A DNA stretch of 64,000 nt. It comes from an uncultured Bacteroidales bacterium (GTDB lineage: Bacteria; Bacteroidota; Bacteroidia; Bacteroidales; F082). Below the pieces are notes generated by a model. That model did no database searches and had not been told where the DNA came from. It was given only the letters and a program-made list of their open reading frames with translations. Shown here piece by piece: positions 11,901 to 18,094 of this stretch. How positions within the stretch are numbered: the first letter of the stretch is position 1; the number at the start of each line of letters is the position of its first letter. The position numbers and the translations under genes were made by a program. The stretch lies in assembly GCA_947307415.1 (NCBI GenBank), contig CAMZJA010000003.1, positions 95,042 through 159,041 on the forward strand. Direction: 5' to 3'.

Positions 11901-12208
11901 ATGCTCACCCATGCGTTACCGTCGGCGAAAGCGGTTTCGCTCACTTCCTTCATGTAGACGTTTAGGTTACGAGCATAGCTTGATGTGTTCTTAAGCCACA
12001 TCGTAAATTCATTGATGGTACCACCCATTCCAATTTCGTCAGCAGTGTAGATCTGCTGTGTGAATGAGTAGTTGTACAATGAGTACGTTGGCAGGTAACT
12101 ATCGGTTACCGTTGATGTAGGGTCACCAATTGTTACCTCATCTGCTCTCAAGAAGCTTGTGCTTCCGAACAAGAGCACCATCAAAAAGAGAATAAGTTTT
12201 TTACTCAT
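5933..12208 (-). CDS. giant secreted cleaved-adhesin protein with T9SS sorting domain
   Basis: 2091 residues. I place the start at the ATG at 12208 because it begins a clear signal peptide (MSKKLILFLMVLLFGSTSFL); an in-frame upstream ATG at 12301 would lie before the predicted transcription start. Modules in order: N-terminal beta-sandwich (about 25-190), fibronectin III (about 436-539), a second copy of the N-terminal module (about 570-760), carboxypeptidase-regulatory-like fold (about 806-899), cleaved adhesin 1 (about 946-1126), MAM-like segment (about 1197-1336), an Asn-Pro repeat linker (about 1560-1573), cleaved adhesin 2 (about 1576-1756), another sandwich module (about 1772-1950) and a C-terminal T9SS type A sorting domain (about 2012-2091, IYPNPTSGDL onward). 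The two adhesin modules are almost identical at DNA level. By family it is exported and anchored at the cell surface; haemagglutinin/adhesin or host- or polymer-binding roles are likely, the ligand is unknown. No protease domain is visible. Confidence 0.88.
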   Translation of the reverse strand: MSKKLILFLMVLLFGSTSFLRADEVTIGDPTSTVTDSYLPTYSLYNYSFTQQIYTADEIGMGGTINEFTMWLKNTSSYARNLNVYMKEVSETAFADGNAWVSMTAGDLVGTLTLANGITDPVATTITLSTPFSYSGENNLVICFQDVTGSWSGGAASVVMTTNETQAIYAYRDAALYDPTTPGVAGSTLAKKSVVMLDITPGSGPTPTPTGSLAVTPADVWALGERPTNGWMEPFTARIENNGATANVQGSMSNTSGATPFALSEEINQTLETGDMIDFEVEWNHNAAPGNYAEEFTLFYAQTRDIVTIPVTATLYEAGEADIVETAKTLQLSYTAGVANFSHEPANLHANYYGAQGNIAADAVYQFTLAKDALFSVNAGTGNFIGIYNKVLDFHPTLAVEPVAYAMAEMQDQILLKGTYYMIVAGDAITTVEGTVEQMPAPTAITNLAPANGATGLEGDIVLSWEGGENASQYQVLFGTSPVNMTVAQDWTVVDAAYGTFNVTSLVSANTQYFWQIKVKNSNGTVTGQRWGFTTALITPSNVTASEENIFVDETTLIKWKLAGTGGFTGELTVADGTETNSYVPVYGLWADYYTRSEMIYPAEMLEEMAGGAITSLTFYLSSPATATWAPDVFQVYFQEVDATTLSSYYTATNAQISYTGYLDGTGTTMVINLDEPYTYGGGNLLVGIQETVNGTYKSASFYGVTATGASASGYNSSALSGVTFNQRNFLPKVTFTCGDKKGGRAIQGFNVYYGDVKANTSLITENKYNLGNLPYNVTPGHNVTVTAVYDEGESEKSDPVVVKVSGYGTLTGTVKELISNTGIAGVTVKYNGTDEFGNVTAYQGTTNASGVYTIANVKAGIYNIGKAEKEGMETAYMENPVTLAYQGTETINFTMHEVYNPVMSVVAEEMDADLSRVKWSMTEVIPVPNPGGNTPGGTTPVADETFNFDDNTMMGWTSIDGDGDGNGWVSSANPGIYHNSGVSLSGTGHNASEAYVISGSYANQTGQALTPNNFLVSPTKAAWTSISFFACAQDASYAAEHFGVAVSTTGNTSAADFTTVAEWTLTAKDQGATSVGRNGQTRAQGNWYEKTVDLSAYAGQEIWVAIRHFNCTDMFILNVDDITLHGSSKGRSVQEYAVYRKAILKENALVAADSVYLGNVTDTLYADFGWANMEPGLYQYGVSAIYPSPAKGGNRAETVIDFETGDFSQFPNGVTQGTYPWTVVDGGHTGKAMKTSNAGVSSSTSQIDATVTLPTDGNISFWALCMGEGTSSIWDKCIFELDGTQMFCYGANQSGWNEYSYDVEAGEHTLTWKYSKDSSVNPTGDYMMVDDITLTYEGGGTSNDDPETPIVWSNVLPKDIKTTVIVNAVLPDATAEGVTVRFDNTFENTTFTVTLDETGTDTITDFRKGEYVVTFLHQDYQSNFVSVPVSIWDETVLSATFEEVFKPVGYLSVSRSGYASWDAMIPVNDRVAQYYMIKFNNQYYGETTDNFIQFDEDQLTVGTTYTVGVAVVYTTGMSPYVTADFTYTDCSGAAHQIDTVMAANTPGNTNVTIAWDGTTPNPNPNPNPNPNPGQGTSFNFDDNTMMGWTSIDGDGDGNGWVSSANPGIYHNSGVNLSGTGHNGSEAYVISGSYANQTGQALTPNNFLVSPSKGEYTQIKFYACAQDASYAAEHYGVAVSTTGNTSASDFTTVAEWTLTAKGEGAASVGRNGQTRAQGAWYEKTVDLSAYAGQEIWVAIRHFNCTDMFILNIDDIELTAPAKALEAGTLANVGTGFGAINYDRDGNWYYYDNGTNYDAIGLSAGGGFYWGIMFPAGTIEGNRLTKISYFDHTASSGTVTIYQGGTSAPGTQLYSQPYTTTGITANVEIEMGEPVEIDAEQNIWVIMHNTSGQYVASYDGASPGQTNGSWLSTDGATWYESLYSATSGSYGGNWNIRAYVEAGSGPAPSGLVANKYNIFFDGELVGATASTSFTYDAGDFAEHTYRVVWVDSDYLQSCDGHNTIVYAAQPLSIGENEVINSIYPNPTSGDLRIEATAMKHISIVNAMGQVVYDMDVNADEKVINMAQFEAGVYMVNIITENGTSVKRITVTK

Positions 12209-12271
12209 AATTTGAATGATTTTGTTAATAAAATTGTTAATTGTATTCTTATTTTTAAAGTTTTTAACTCG

Positions 12272-12279
12272 CAAATATA
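12272..12279 (-). promoter_or_regulatory. promoter -7 box for the giant adhesin gene
   Basis: On the minus strand this reads TATATTTG, matching the Bacteroidota -7 consensus TAnnTTTG. It predicts a leader of about 58 bases before the ATG at 12208. No good -33 box was seen. Confidence 0.45.
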
Positions 12280-12341
12280 CGCACTTTTTAAATACGCGCA
12301 TGCGATTTTTTCATTTTTTTTTCAACAGACCTGCAAATTTT

Positions 12342-13853
12342 TTATCCGACGTGGATATTTTCTTTCACAAGTTTCATGATTTTTTCCTCGTCATTTCCGA
12401 GTTCGGCACGCAGATTTGCATCGTTAAAATTCCTCAGATATTTGATGAGGTAATCGATGATACTATCAGAAAATACGCCCTTTGCCGTGTAGATGGCCCT
12501 GTCTTTTTCGAGTTCGTCGGCCGCCTTCACGCATGAGTCAGGGAGCTGTTCAAGCGCCTCTGCCACAGCCTTGTTCTTGTCGTCGTGAATATTCACGCCA
12601 AGACCCACGTATGTCTTCTCTGCCACCTTGAGGGCTTCTGGGCTCTCCATGCCGTAGCGTGCCGCCGCGCACAATGCTGCCATAAGCAGATAGAGGTCGG
12701 CGCAACCGTCCGAAGCGCGCCACTCGAAAGTCTGCTTGTCGCTGAAGTCGCGGTTTGAAGGCTTCTCAACAGGATTCGCGTCGGCGAGCATGTCTTTTCC
12801 GTTGTTGATCCAGCCGAGTGGAACACGCACCAAAGCGCTTCTGTTTGAGAACGACCAGCACAACGATGTAGGAGCCTCCTGATGAGGCACTAAACGCATG
12901 AACGACAACGGGTTAGGATTTCCGAACGCCGGCAGTGAAGTACCTGCCATCATGTAGCCTGCAATGGCTTTCTTGGCGTAGTCGGTAAGCTCACCGTTTT
13001 TCACCATCACGCTCTTGCCGTTCTTGGTGAATTTGCAGTGCACGTGCAATCCGCTTCCGGCCTTGCCCACAGTGATCTTCGGAGCGAAGGTGATGGTCAC
13101 TCCGTACTGGTATGCCAACTGACGCATAATCCATTTGGCCACAACGAGTTGGTCGGCTGCGTCTTCGATATTTGTAGGCAGAAATTCTATCTCGTTCTGC
13201 TCATAAATCTTGCCGTCTTTGGTGAAGTTTCCAACCTCCGAATGGCCGTATTTGATGAGGCCGCCGGCTTGTGCTATGAGGCGCATGGCTTCCACACGGT
13301 AGTCGGTGAACTTGTTGAACGGAGCGCTCTCGTGATAGCCTTTCTGGTCGGGCACTTCGTAGGTTTCCTCATCGTCGGCTATGATGTAGTATTCGAGTTC
13401 GCCCATTGTCTCCATCTTAAGGCCGGTGCTCTTCTGGAACACCTGATGAGCCTTGTGGAGGATGTACTCCGGTGAGCTCTCAAACGGTTCTCCGTCGCGG
13501 TTGTAGAACGAACAAAGGATGTCGACCGTCGGGATCTCGGTAAACGGGTTACGGAAAGCCGTTCTGAACTTCGGCATCACATAGAGGTCGCTCTTTCCTG
13601 CTTCGATAAACGGGAAGAGGCTTGAGCCGTCGACGCGCTCTCCTGCCGAGAGGATGTTGTCGAGGTGTTCATAGCTGTGGATTACGAAATTAAGGGTTTT
13701 GAGTCGGCCGTCCCATCCGCAATAATGGAAATTGATAAATTCCACTTGATTTTCTTCACAATAGCGGATAATATCCAGCTTTGTAAATTCTGCCGCCGGT
13801 TTCTGAAGATAGCTCACCAGCGAGTTTGGATTCATTTGAATTCTTGCGTCCAT
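12342..13853 (-). CDS. glnA: glutamine synthetase, type I-like
   Basis: 503 residues, cytoplasmic; catalyses ATP-dependent amidation of glutamate with ammonia, the main route of nitrogen assimilation. Visible signatures are the beta-grasp N-terminal part (about 20-110), the ATP-binding segment GSGLHVHCKF (about 265-274), NRSALVRVP (about 336-344) and FEWRASDGCADLY (about 376), all at the spacing expected for the family. Length matches the ~500-residue GS family of Bacteroidota rather than the ~730-residue type III enzyme. I did not recognise the tyrosine adenylylation motif of enterobacterial GlnA. It stands alone with its own promoter (13898-13905). A GS-like amide ligase with another substrate is possible but less likely. 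Confidence 0.88.
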   Translation of the reverse strand: MDARIQMNPNSLVSYLQKPAAEFTKLDIIRYCEENQVEFINFHYCGWDGRLKTLNFVIHSYEHLDNILSAGERVDGSSLFPFIEAGKSDLYVMPKFRTAFRNPFTEIPTVDILCSFYNRDGEPFESSPEYILHKAHQVFQKSTGLKMETMGELEYYIIADDEETYEVPDQKGYHESAPFNKFTDYRVEAMRLIAQAGGLIKYGHSEVGNFTKDGKIYEQNEIEFLPTNIEDAADQLVVAKWIMRQLAYQYGVTITFAPKITVGKAGSGLHVHCKFTKNGKSVMVKNGELTDYAKKAIAGYMMAGTSLPAFGNPNPLSFMRLVPHQEAPTSLCWSFSNRSALVRVPLGWINNGKDMLADANPVEKPSNRDFSDKQTFEWRASDGCADLYLLMAALCAAARYGMESPEALKVAEKTYVGLGVNIHDDKNKAVAEALEQLPDSCVKAADELEKDRAIYTAKGVFSDSIIDYLIKYLRNFNDANLRAELGNDEEKIMKLVKENIHVG

Positions 13854-13897
13854 TACAATATATAATTTTTAAAAATCTTACAATGTAGTTGGACTTG

Positions 13898-13905
13898 CAA
13901 AGATA
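13898..13905 (-). promoter_or_regulatory. promoter -7 box of glutamine synthetase
   Basis: Minus strand reads TATCTTTG, a full match to TAnnTTTG. It predicts a leader of about 40 bases upstream of the ATG at 13853. Confidence 0.5.
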
Positions 13906-13958
13906 CGGCAAAAAATTATACGTTCGACAATTTTTTCAACATTTTTTCAACAAAGCCC

Positions 13959-14038
13959 ACTCCTTCCGACCAATGCGTCCCTCCATGTCATTCCGACCGA
14001 AGCGCAGCGGAGTGGAGGAATCTCGCATTCATTGAACG
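13959..14038 (+). repeat. REP-like repeat, copy 1
   Basis: Core GTCATTCCGACCGAAGCGCA starts at 13987, continues to GGAGGAATCTCGCATTC and ends in ATTGAACG. It matches the copy at 14172-14257 almost base for base, including the shared prefix ending in CCAATGCGTCCCTCCAT. Other core copies lie at 14673 and, degenerated, at 22598 and 41771. Confidence 0.85.
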
Positions 14039-14043
14039 CTAAC

Positions 14044-14079
14044 CATTCTGAGATTCCTCGCCTCTCGGCTCAGAATGAC
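14044..14079 (-). repeat. REP-like repeat, inverted partial copy
   Basis: On the minus strand this reads GTCATTCTGAGCCGAGAGGC followed by GAGGAATCTCAGAATG, a variant of the same element in opposite orientation to copy 1. Together with copy 1 it forms a 93-base inverted repeat (13987-14079). Confidence 0.75.
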
Positions 14080-14171
14080 AATTCACTTCATGTAAAATCA
14101 GGCGCGGCTTGTTTGTTCATACTTATCAATTTGTCCCCGTCATGCCGCGTCACAACGTTACCGCTAACAGC

Positions 14172-14257
14172 ACTCCATGTCATTCCGACCAATGCGTCCC
14201 TCCATGTCATTCCGACCGGAGCGCAGCGGAGTGGAGGAATCTCGCATTCATTGAACG
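14172..14257 (+). repeat. REP-like repeat, copy 2
   Basis: Near-identical direct repeat of 13959-14038. Its conserved 3' tail (CATTGAACGTTAACG) ends 6 bases before the stop codon of the GIY-YIG gene. Confidence 0.85.
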
Positions 14258-14263
14258 TTAACG

Positions 14264-14572
14264 TCATCTGATATACCCTCTCTCATTCACAATTTCACGC
14301 CATTCTGGATTTATTGCGTTTATTAGTGTTTCTTTCTTTTTTCGTGTCCATTTTTTCAGTTGAGTTTCCCTGTCAATAGCATCGTTGATGTATGTAAACT
14401 CTTCGTAATAAATGCAATATTCGCAATTGTATTTGTCTGTAAACGATTTCTTAAACCGATGTGTTTTGTGTTGCCAGATTCTGTTTTCCAAATCTCCTGT
14501 AACACCGACGTACAAAACCTTTCGGGATTTGTTTGTCATAATGTAGATGTAATACTTGTGTCTTTGTCTCAT
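14264..14572 (-). CDS. single-domain GIY-YIG nuclease
   Basis: 102 residues. The protein is a stand-alone GIY-YIG fold: YYIYIMTN near the N-terminus is the first strand (YIY in place of GIY) and LYVGVTGDL the YIG equivalent (YVG); the catalytic arginine follows in ENRIWQHK, and a conserved Glu lies in DRETQLKKW. I chose the ATG at 14572 because it begins the domain directly; a longer frame to 14659 would run through a GC-rich palindrome. Families of this size are predicted DNA endonucleases, often annotated UPF0213/YhbQ-like. It is flanked on both sides by copies of the REP-like element (14172-14257 and 14673-14710), which suggests, as inference, a functional tie between nuclease and repeats. 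Confidence 0.85.
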   Translation of the reverse strand: MRQRHKYYIYIMTNKSRKVLYVGVTGDLENRIWQHKTHRFKKSFTDKYNCEYCIYYEEFTYINDAIDRETQLKKWTRKKKETLINAINPEWREIVNERGYIR

Positions 14573-14596
14573 ATTTTTGATTTTTGTTAACGTCGT

Positions 14597-14646
14597 GGCG
14601 CGGCTTAACGGTTTTTTATGATTATCGCGTAACGTTTTGCCGCGCC
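14597..14646. repeat. GC-rich inverted repeat upstream of the GIY-YIG gene
   Basis: Eight-base perfect arms GGCGCGGC (14597-14604) and GCCGCGCC (14639-14646) enclose a 34-base spacer that itself holds partly matching AACG steps. It stands out in an AT-rich context and lies between the GIY-YIG start and the next REP-like copy. Confidence 0.6.
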
Positions 14647-14672
14647 AGAATAAAAACACTCCTCACCCCCAT

Positions 14673-14710
14673 GTCATTCCGACCGGAGCGCAGCGGAGTG
14701 GAGGAATCCA
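14673..14710 (+). repeat. REP-like repeat, copy 3
   Basis: GTCATTCCGACCGGAGCGCA onward, identical in core to copy 2, but with the tail diverged after GGAATCC (then CATTAAACTG). It sits immediately 3' of meaB. Confidence 0.8.
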
Positions 14711-14717
14711 GCGATCA

Positions 14718-15824
14718 TTAAACTGAATATATCTCTAACAACCTCCTTGCTCCCTCATAGGCGCTTATTTTCTTGTCTTCGACATTCTTTTCAACGACAC
14801 CAAGCCAGTTTTTGATTTTTTCGTTTTCGTAGAAATTGCTCTTCAGAGTGTTCTCTATGGTATCGAGCATCATCTGCACGTCCTGGCGGGCGCGTTTTTC
14901 GTCAAGATACCCTGATTTTCTTATGTTTTCGACGTGTTCGAGCACCATGTTCCAAACCTCAGGAACGTTGAAGTGCGTGAGAGCGGAGCACGTCGTCACC
15001 TTCACCTCCTGTCCCGACTCCGACGGCGGGAACAGATGCACGGCGTTGCGTATCTCGGCGGCGGCGCGGTCGGCACGATGCACGTTGTCGCCATCGGCTT
15101 TGTTAACCACAATGCCGTCGGCCATTTCCATGATGCCGCGTTTGATGCCTTGCAACTCGTCGCCGGCACCTCCGATGAGTACCAAGAGGAAGTAATCGAC
15201 CATGGAATAGACGGCTGTTTCGCTCTGTCCGACGCCCACCGTCTCCACTATGATGGTGTCGAATCCCGCCGCCTCGCACAAAATGATAGCCTCACGCGTT
15301 TTACGCGCCACGCCACCCAAAGTGCCGGCGGATGCTGACGGTCGGATGTAGGCGTTGCGTTGCTGCGAGAGCATCTCCATACGGGTTTTGTCGCCCAAAA
15401 TACTGCCTTTTGAACGCTGTGAGCTCGGGTCGATGGCGAGCACTGCGATGCGTTTGTTTTGCTTGCAGAGCTCCATGCCGAGCGCCTCGATGAAGGTGCT
15501 CTTTCCGGCTCCGGGAACGCCAGTGATACCTAAACGTAACGCTTTTCCGCTATGCGGAATGCATTCAGCTATGATTTCCTGCGCAAGCTTCTGATGAGCG
15601 GGCAAAGAACTCTCGACAAGGGTTATGGCCTTGCTCAATATGGTGATGTCGCCGGCAAGTATGCCGTCGACGTAGTCTTTCAAAGGGAGCAGCTTCTGCC
15701 GACTCGACATCAGCCTTTCCAACGCGTTAGGGTTAACCTGCACCGCATTCTGGTCGCCGCCAGTAACCTGCAGTGCAGATTCCCATTCGTGTTTCTGATT
15801 TTCAAAATGTTCATTTTCTACCAT
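14718..15824 (-). CDS. meaB: methylmalonyl-CoA mutase-associated GTPase MeaB
   Basis: 368 residues, a G3E-family P-loop GTPase (formerly ArgK/LAO kinase) that chaperones loading and protection of the B12-dependent methylmalonyl-CoA mutase. The Walker A loop GVPGAGKST is at about residues 100-108, the Mg-binding segment LAIDPSSQRSKGSILGDKTR follows, then ETVGVGQSE (switch II) and NKADGDN (the guanine-specifying NKxD). Length fits the family. The mutase subunits are not in this window, which is usual in Bacteroidota. The promoter -7 box ends only four bases before the ATG, so the mRNA is probably leaderless. Confidence 0.93.
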   Translation of the reverse strand: MVENEHFENQKHEWESALQVTGGDQNAVQVNPNALERLMSSRQKLLPLKDYVDGILAGDITILSKAITLVESSLPAHQKLAQEIIAECIPHSGKALRLGITGVPGAGKSTFIEALGMELCKQNKRIAVLAIDPSSQRSKGSILGDKTRMEMLSQQRNAYIRPSASAGTLGGVARKTREAIILCEAAGFDTIIVETVGVGQSETAVYSMVDYFLLVLIGGAGDELQGIKRGIMEMADGIVVNKADGDNVHRADRAAAEIRNAVHLFPPSESGQEVKVTTCSALTHFNVPEVWNMVLEHVENIRKSGYLDEKRARQDVQMMLDTIENTLKSNFYENEKIKNWLGVVEKNVEDKKISAYEGARRLLEIYSV

Positions 15825-15828
15825 GTGG

Positions 15829-15836
15829 CAAAAATA
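15829..15836 (-). promoter_or_regulatory. promoter -7 box abutting meaB (leaderless start)
   Basis: Minus strand TATTTTTG, matching TAnnTTTG. Only four bases separate its G from the A of the meaB ATG at 15824, so transcription should begin at or next to the start codon. Confidence 0.5.
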
Positions 15837-15862
15837 AACATTTTTTTCATCATAAAATATTT

Positions 15863-16669
15863 TTAGTCAAAATTAAATCCGAAACCAATTGTAATTTGGT
15901 ACATATCTTTGAAGTTGCCGTCATTATCATAGGCTTGGAAGAAGTCGGTGAGACCCATTCTTGCGAAGAGGACTCCGTCGTCACCAGCCAGTGAAACGAT
16001 GGCGTTCAAACCAAACGGATTGTAGTCTAAATTATTGGAAATCAAGTGTTTGGAGCCTCCATATCTTGCATATGAGCGCACTCCGAAACGCCACTCTGCC
16101 TCAACACCGGCTGCCAGAGCCAATGGTGTGTCGTTGACATCGCACTGCACCTGAAGCATCAATGGGAGACGCAAGCTCCAGTAACGCAGGAAGCTACGGT
16201 GTGCATAGTGGTTTTCAGGACCGTTTCCGAAACCGTCTTCATCTGTTGGTCTTGAATAATCCCAAAGCGACATGAACTTTGCCTTATTGTCGTCGTCACT
16301 GTCGGTTCTCAAAACCATATCGTGTGAGAAATAGTTATAGCTGTTGCTGATACCGAGACCCCATGTCATGCCGAAATGACCTCCTTTTGTGCAGAAAATG
16401 GTGTGCTGGTTGTAGGTGCCCCACTCAAATGATGACGAGCGGATCGGGATATGTGCCTCAGGGCCGAATGGTCCGGTGTACAAGTCAAGATAACCGTAAT
16501 ACAAATCAGGTAATGTCTGATGAAGCTTGCTTCTGAAAACCTTCTCAACGATGGTTGTTGTTTCTTTGCCTTCGTTGGTTTCCTTAATAATGACTGTTGT
16601 TTTTTCCTGTGCGACAAGACCTGCCGTCGCAAGCAGCATGAAAGCCGCTAAAAGTGTCAATTTTTTCAT
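15863..16669 (-). CDS. predicted outer-membrane beta-barrel protein of unknown function
   Basis: 268 residues beginning with a signal peptide (MKKLTLLAAFMLLATAGLVA, cleaved after AQ). The mature part opens with a charged Thr/Glu/Lys-rich strand (about 21-45) and continues with alternating aromatic/hydrophobic residues and ends in ITIGFGFNFD, the pattern of small outer-membrane barrels. Segments such as GGHFGMTWGLGISNSYNY resemble barrel strands with periplasmic turns. No named family recognised. It has its own promoter and is followed by meaB in the same direction. Confidence 0.6.
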   Translation of the reverse strand: MKKLTLLAAFMLLATAGLVAQEKTTVIIKETNEGKETTTIVEKVFRSKLHQTLPDLYYGYLDLYTGPFGPEAHIPIRSSSFEWGTYNQHTIFCTKGGHFGMTWGLGISNSYNYFSHDMVLRTDSDDDNKAKFMSLWDYSRPTDEDGFGNGPENHYAHRSFLRYWSLRLPLMLQVQCDVNDTPLALAAGVEAEWRFGVRSYARYGGSKHLISNNLDYNPFGLNAIVSLAGDDGVLFARMGLTDFFQAYDNDGNFKDMYQITIGFGFNFD

Positions 16670-16701
16670 GAGTTTATAATTTTATCTTTTTTCTCAAAAC
16701 G

Positions 16702-16709
16702 CAAAAATA
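16702..16709 (-). promoter_or_regulatory. promoter -7 box of the 268-residue barrel gene
   Basis: Minus strand reads TATTTTTG, a match to TAnnTTTG, 32 bases before the ATG at 16669. A weak TTG lies about 17 bases further upstream. Confidence 0.45.
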
Positions 16710-16774
16710 CAAATTTTGCTGCATCCAACCTAAAATTTTTTTGCGTTAAAATTTAATAATCAAATACTATAACA

Positions 16775-18085
16775 TTATTGATTGTAAAAATCCAATACTT
16801 TCACCCTATAAATATATTCATATTTGGCTTGCAGCATCTCGCTCTCCGACTTAAACAGGCGGTTTTTGCTTTCGTTGAGTTCGAGGAGATTCGCTTTACC
16901 GGCGTCATAACTCTCGCTCGAGTACCTGTAGGCTATCTCGGCGGCGTTGTATGTTTCCTCGGCAGCCTTGTATTTCTGTTCCGACGCGACGGCATTGTAG
17001 AAAGCCTGCTGTATCTCTTTTCTCAGTTCCTTCTTTGCTGTGTTTATTGCAATTTCTTGATTTTCAATCGATAACTTTGAAATATTTACATTGTATTTTG
17101 TCTGCATCGCATTGAAAATAGGTATGCTCAGCCTCACTCCCACCTGTGTTCTGCCGTTATTGCTCAGCTGGTCTTCAAATGGGTCGTTGACGTATCCTTG
17201 TGAGAAGTAGTTATAATAACCTGTGGAGTAGCCGGCATAGAGGCTCAGCGACGGATACCACGCTGATTTTCTTGACTTTACATCAGAATAAGCCTTCTCT
17301 AAACGCATGTTTGCCGCCTCTATTTTGGGTTGGTGTTGCAACGCGAACTCGTATGTCGTTTCTTGCGACGGCAACGAGGGCGAGGTCATGCCGTTGAAGT
17401 CTTCAGGCGATACCACGTCGAAGTCGTCAACCGATTCGAGCTCAAGGGTTTGCACAAGGTCTAAAATACTGAGCATCAATGTGTTATCAGCCTGCACCAA
17501 GGTCGATTTCGCTGTCGCCACCTGTGCCGCGCTCTCGTAAACATTCGATTCGGCTACTTTTCCGAGTTCGAACATCTGCTGTGTCTTGGCATACTGCTCC
17601 TCGGTGAGGGAGAGCTGTTTCTCGGCAACAGCCTTAAGTTCCTTATTATAAACCACTTGCATGTAATATGCCATGATGAGTAGTTTCAGGTCGTATTTCG
17701 CCGCTTCAAGATCTTTCTTCGAGGCCTCGAGTCCCAAATTGCTCGCTTTTGTCTGATAATAAAGGTTCAAACCGTTGAAAAGCGGCATGCCAAGTGATAT
17801 TCCGAACGACGTCGAGGCGGAGTTGTTTTGCACGTAAACACCATTGGCAGAAGGCGATTGTCCGAATCCCAAACTCTGCGACGCCTCGGCGTTCACCGTC
17901 GGCAGCCAGGCGTTTTTCGACATTTTATATTGGAATGAGGCGCTGTTTTGGCTCACCACGCTCTGCAATATCGTCAGGTTATGCTCCATGGCGTAGTCAA
18001 CGCACTCGTCGAGGGTCCAAACCTTCTGAGCATGCAACGAAAACGCCGTCGTTATTATTGCAATAATAAATATTATTTTTTTCAT
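16775..18085 (-). CDS. TolC-family outer-membrane efflux channel
   Basis: 436 residues: signal peptide (MKKIIFIIAIITTAFSLHA), then two repeated outer-membrane efflux domains (about 25-225 and 240-436) with long coiled-coil helices rich in Ala, Glu, Lys and Gln, as in TolC. DECVDYAMEHN at the start of the mature protein is typical of the Bacteroidota branch. It would form the trimeric exit duct of the export system whose adaptor, permeases and ATPase are encoded just upstream; it begins 9 bases after the adaptor stop, so it is the last gene of that operon. Confidence 0.9.
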   Translation of the reverse strand: MKKIIFIIAIITTAFSLHAQKVWTLDECVDYAMEHNLTILQSVVSQNSASFQYKMSKNAWLPTVNAEASQSLGFGQSPSANGVYVQNNSASTSFGISLGMPLFNGLNLYYQTKASNLGLEASKKDLEAAKYDLKLLIMAYYMQVVYNKELKAVAEKQLSLTEEQYAKTQQMFELGKVAESNVYESAAQVATAKSTLVQADNTLMLSILDLVQTLELESVDDFDVVSPEDFNGMTSPSLPSQETTYEFALQHQPKIEAANMRLEKAYSDVKSRKSAWYPSLSLYAGYSTGYYNYFSQGYVNDPFEDQLSNNGRTQVGVRLSIPIFNAMQTKYNVNISKLSIENQEIAINTAKKELRKEIQQAFYNAVASEQKYKAAEETYNAAEIAYRYSSESYDAGKANLLELNESKNRLFKSESEMLQAKYEYIYRVKVLDFYNQ

Positions 18086-18094
18086 AATATAATA

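Larger units (their letters stand above)
13854..14263. other. 410-base intergenic region made largely of REP-like repeats
   Basis: Beyond the glutamine synthetase promoter this gap holds two near-identical ~80-base direct repeats (13959-14038 and 14172-14257), one inverted partial copy (14044-14079), and a GC-rich segment around 14101-14157. The 79-codon open frame crossing the repeats is not credible as a gene because it is composed of repeat sequence. Confidence 0.75.

Noticed and set aside
12209-12301. Longer N-terminus of the second giant adhesin
   Set aside because: It would start upstream of the predicted promoter box and put a charged stretch before a perfect signal peptide.
14032-14271. 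79-codon frame between glutamine synthetase and the GIY-YIG gene
   Set aside because: Composed almost entirely of the REP-like repeat; the protein repeats HVIPTNA/HVIPTGA only because the DNA repeat does.
14573-14659. Longer N-terminus of the GIY-YIG protein
   Set aside because: It would run through a GC-rich palindrome and add residues unlike the family, whose domain starts right at the chosen ATG.
13959-14710. Possible CRISPR array from repeated units near 14 kb
   Set aside because: Units are irregularly spaced, in both orientations, separated by a gene, and there are no cas genes.
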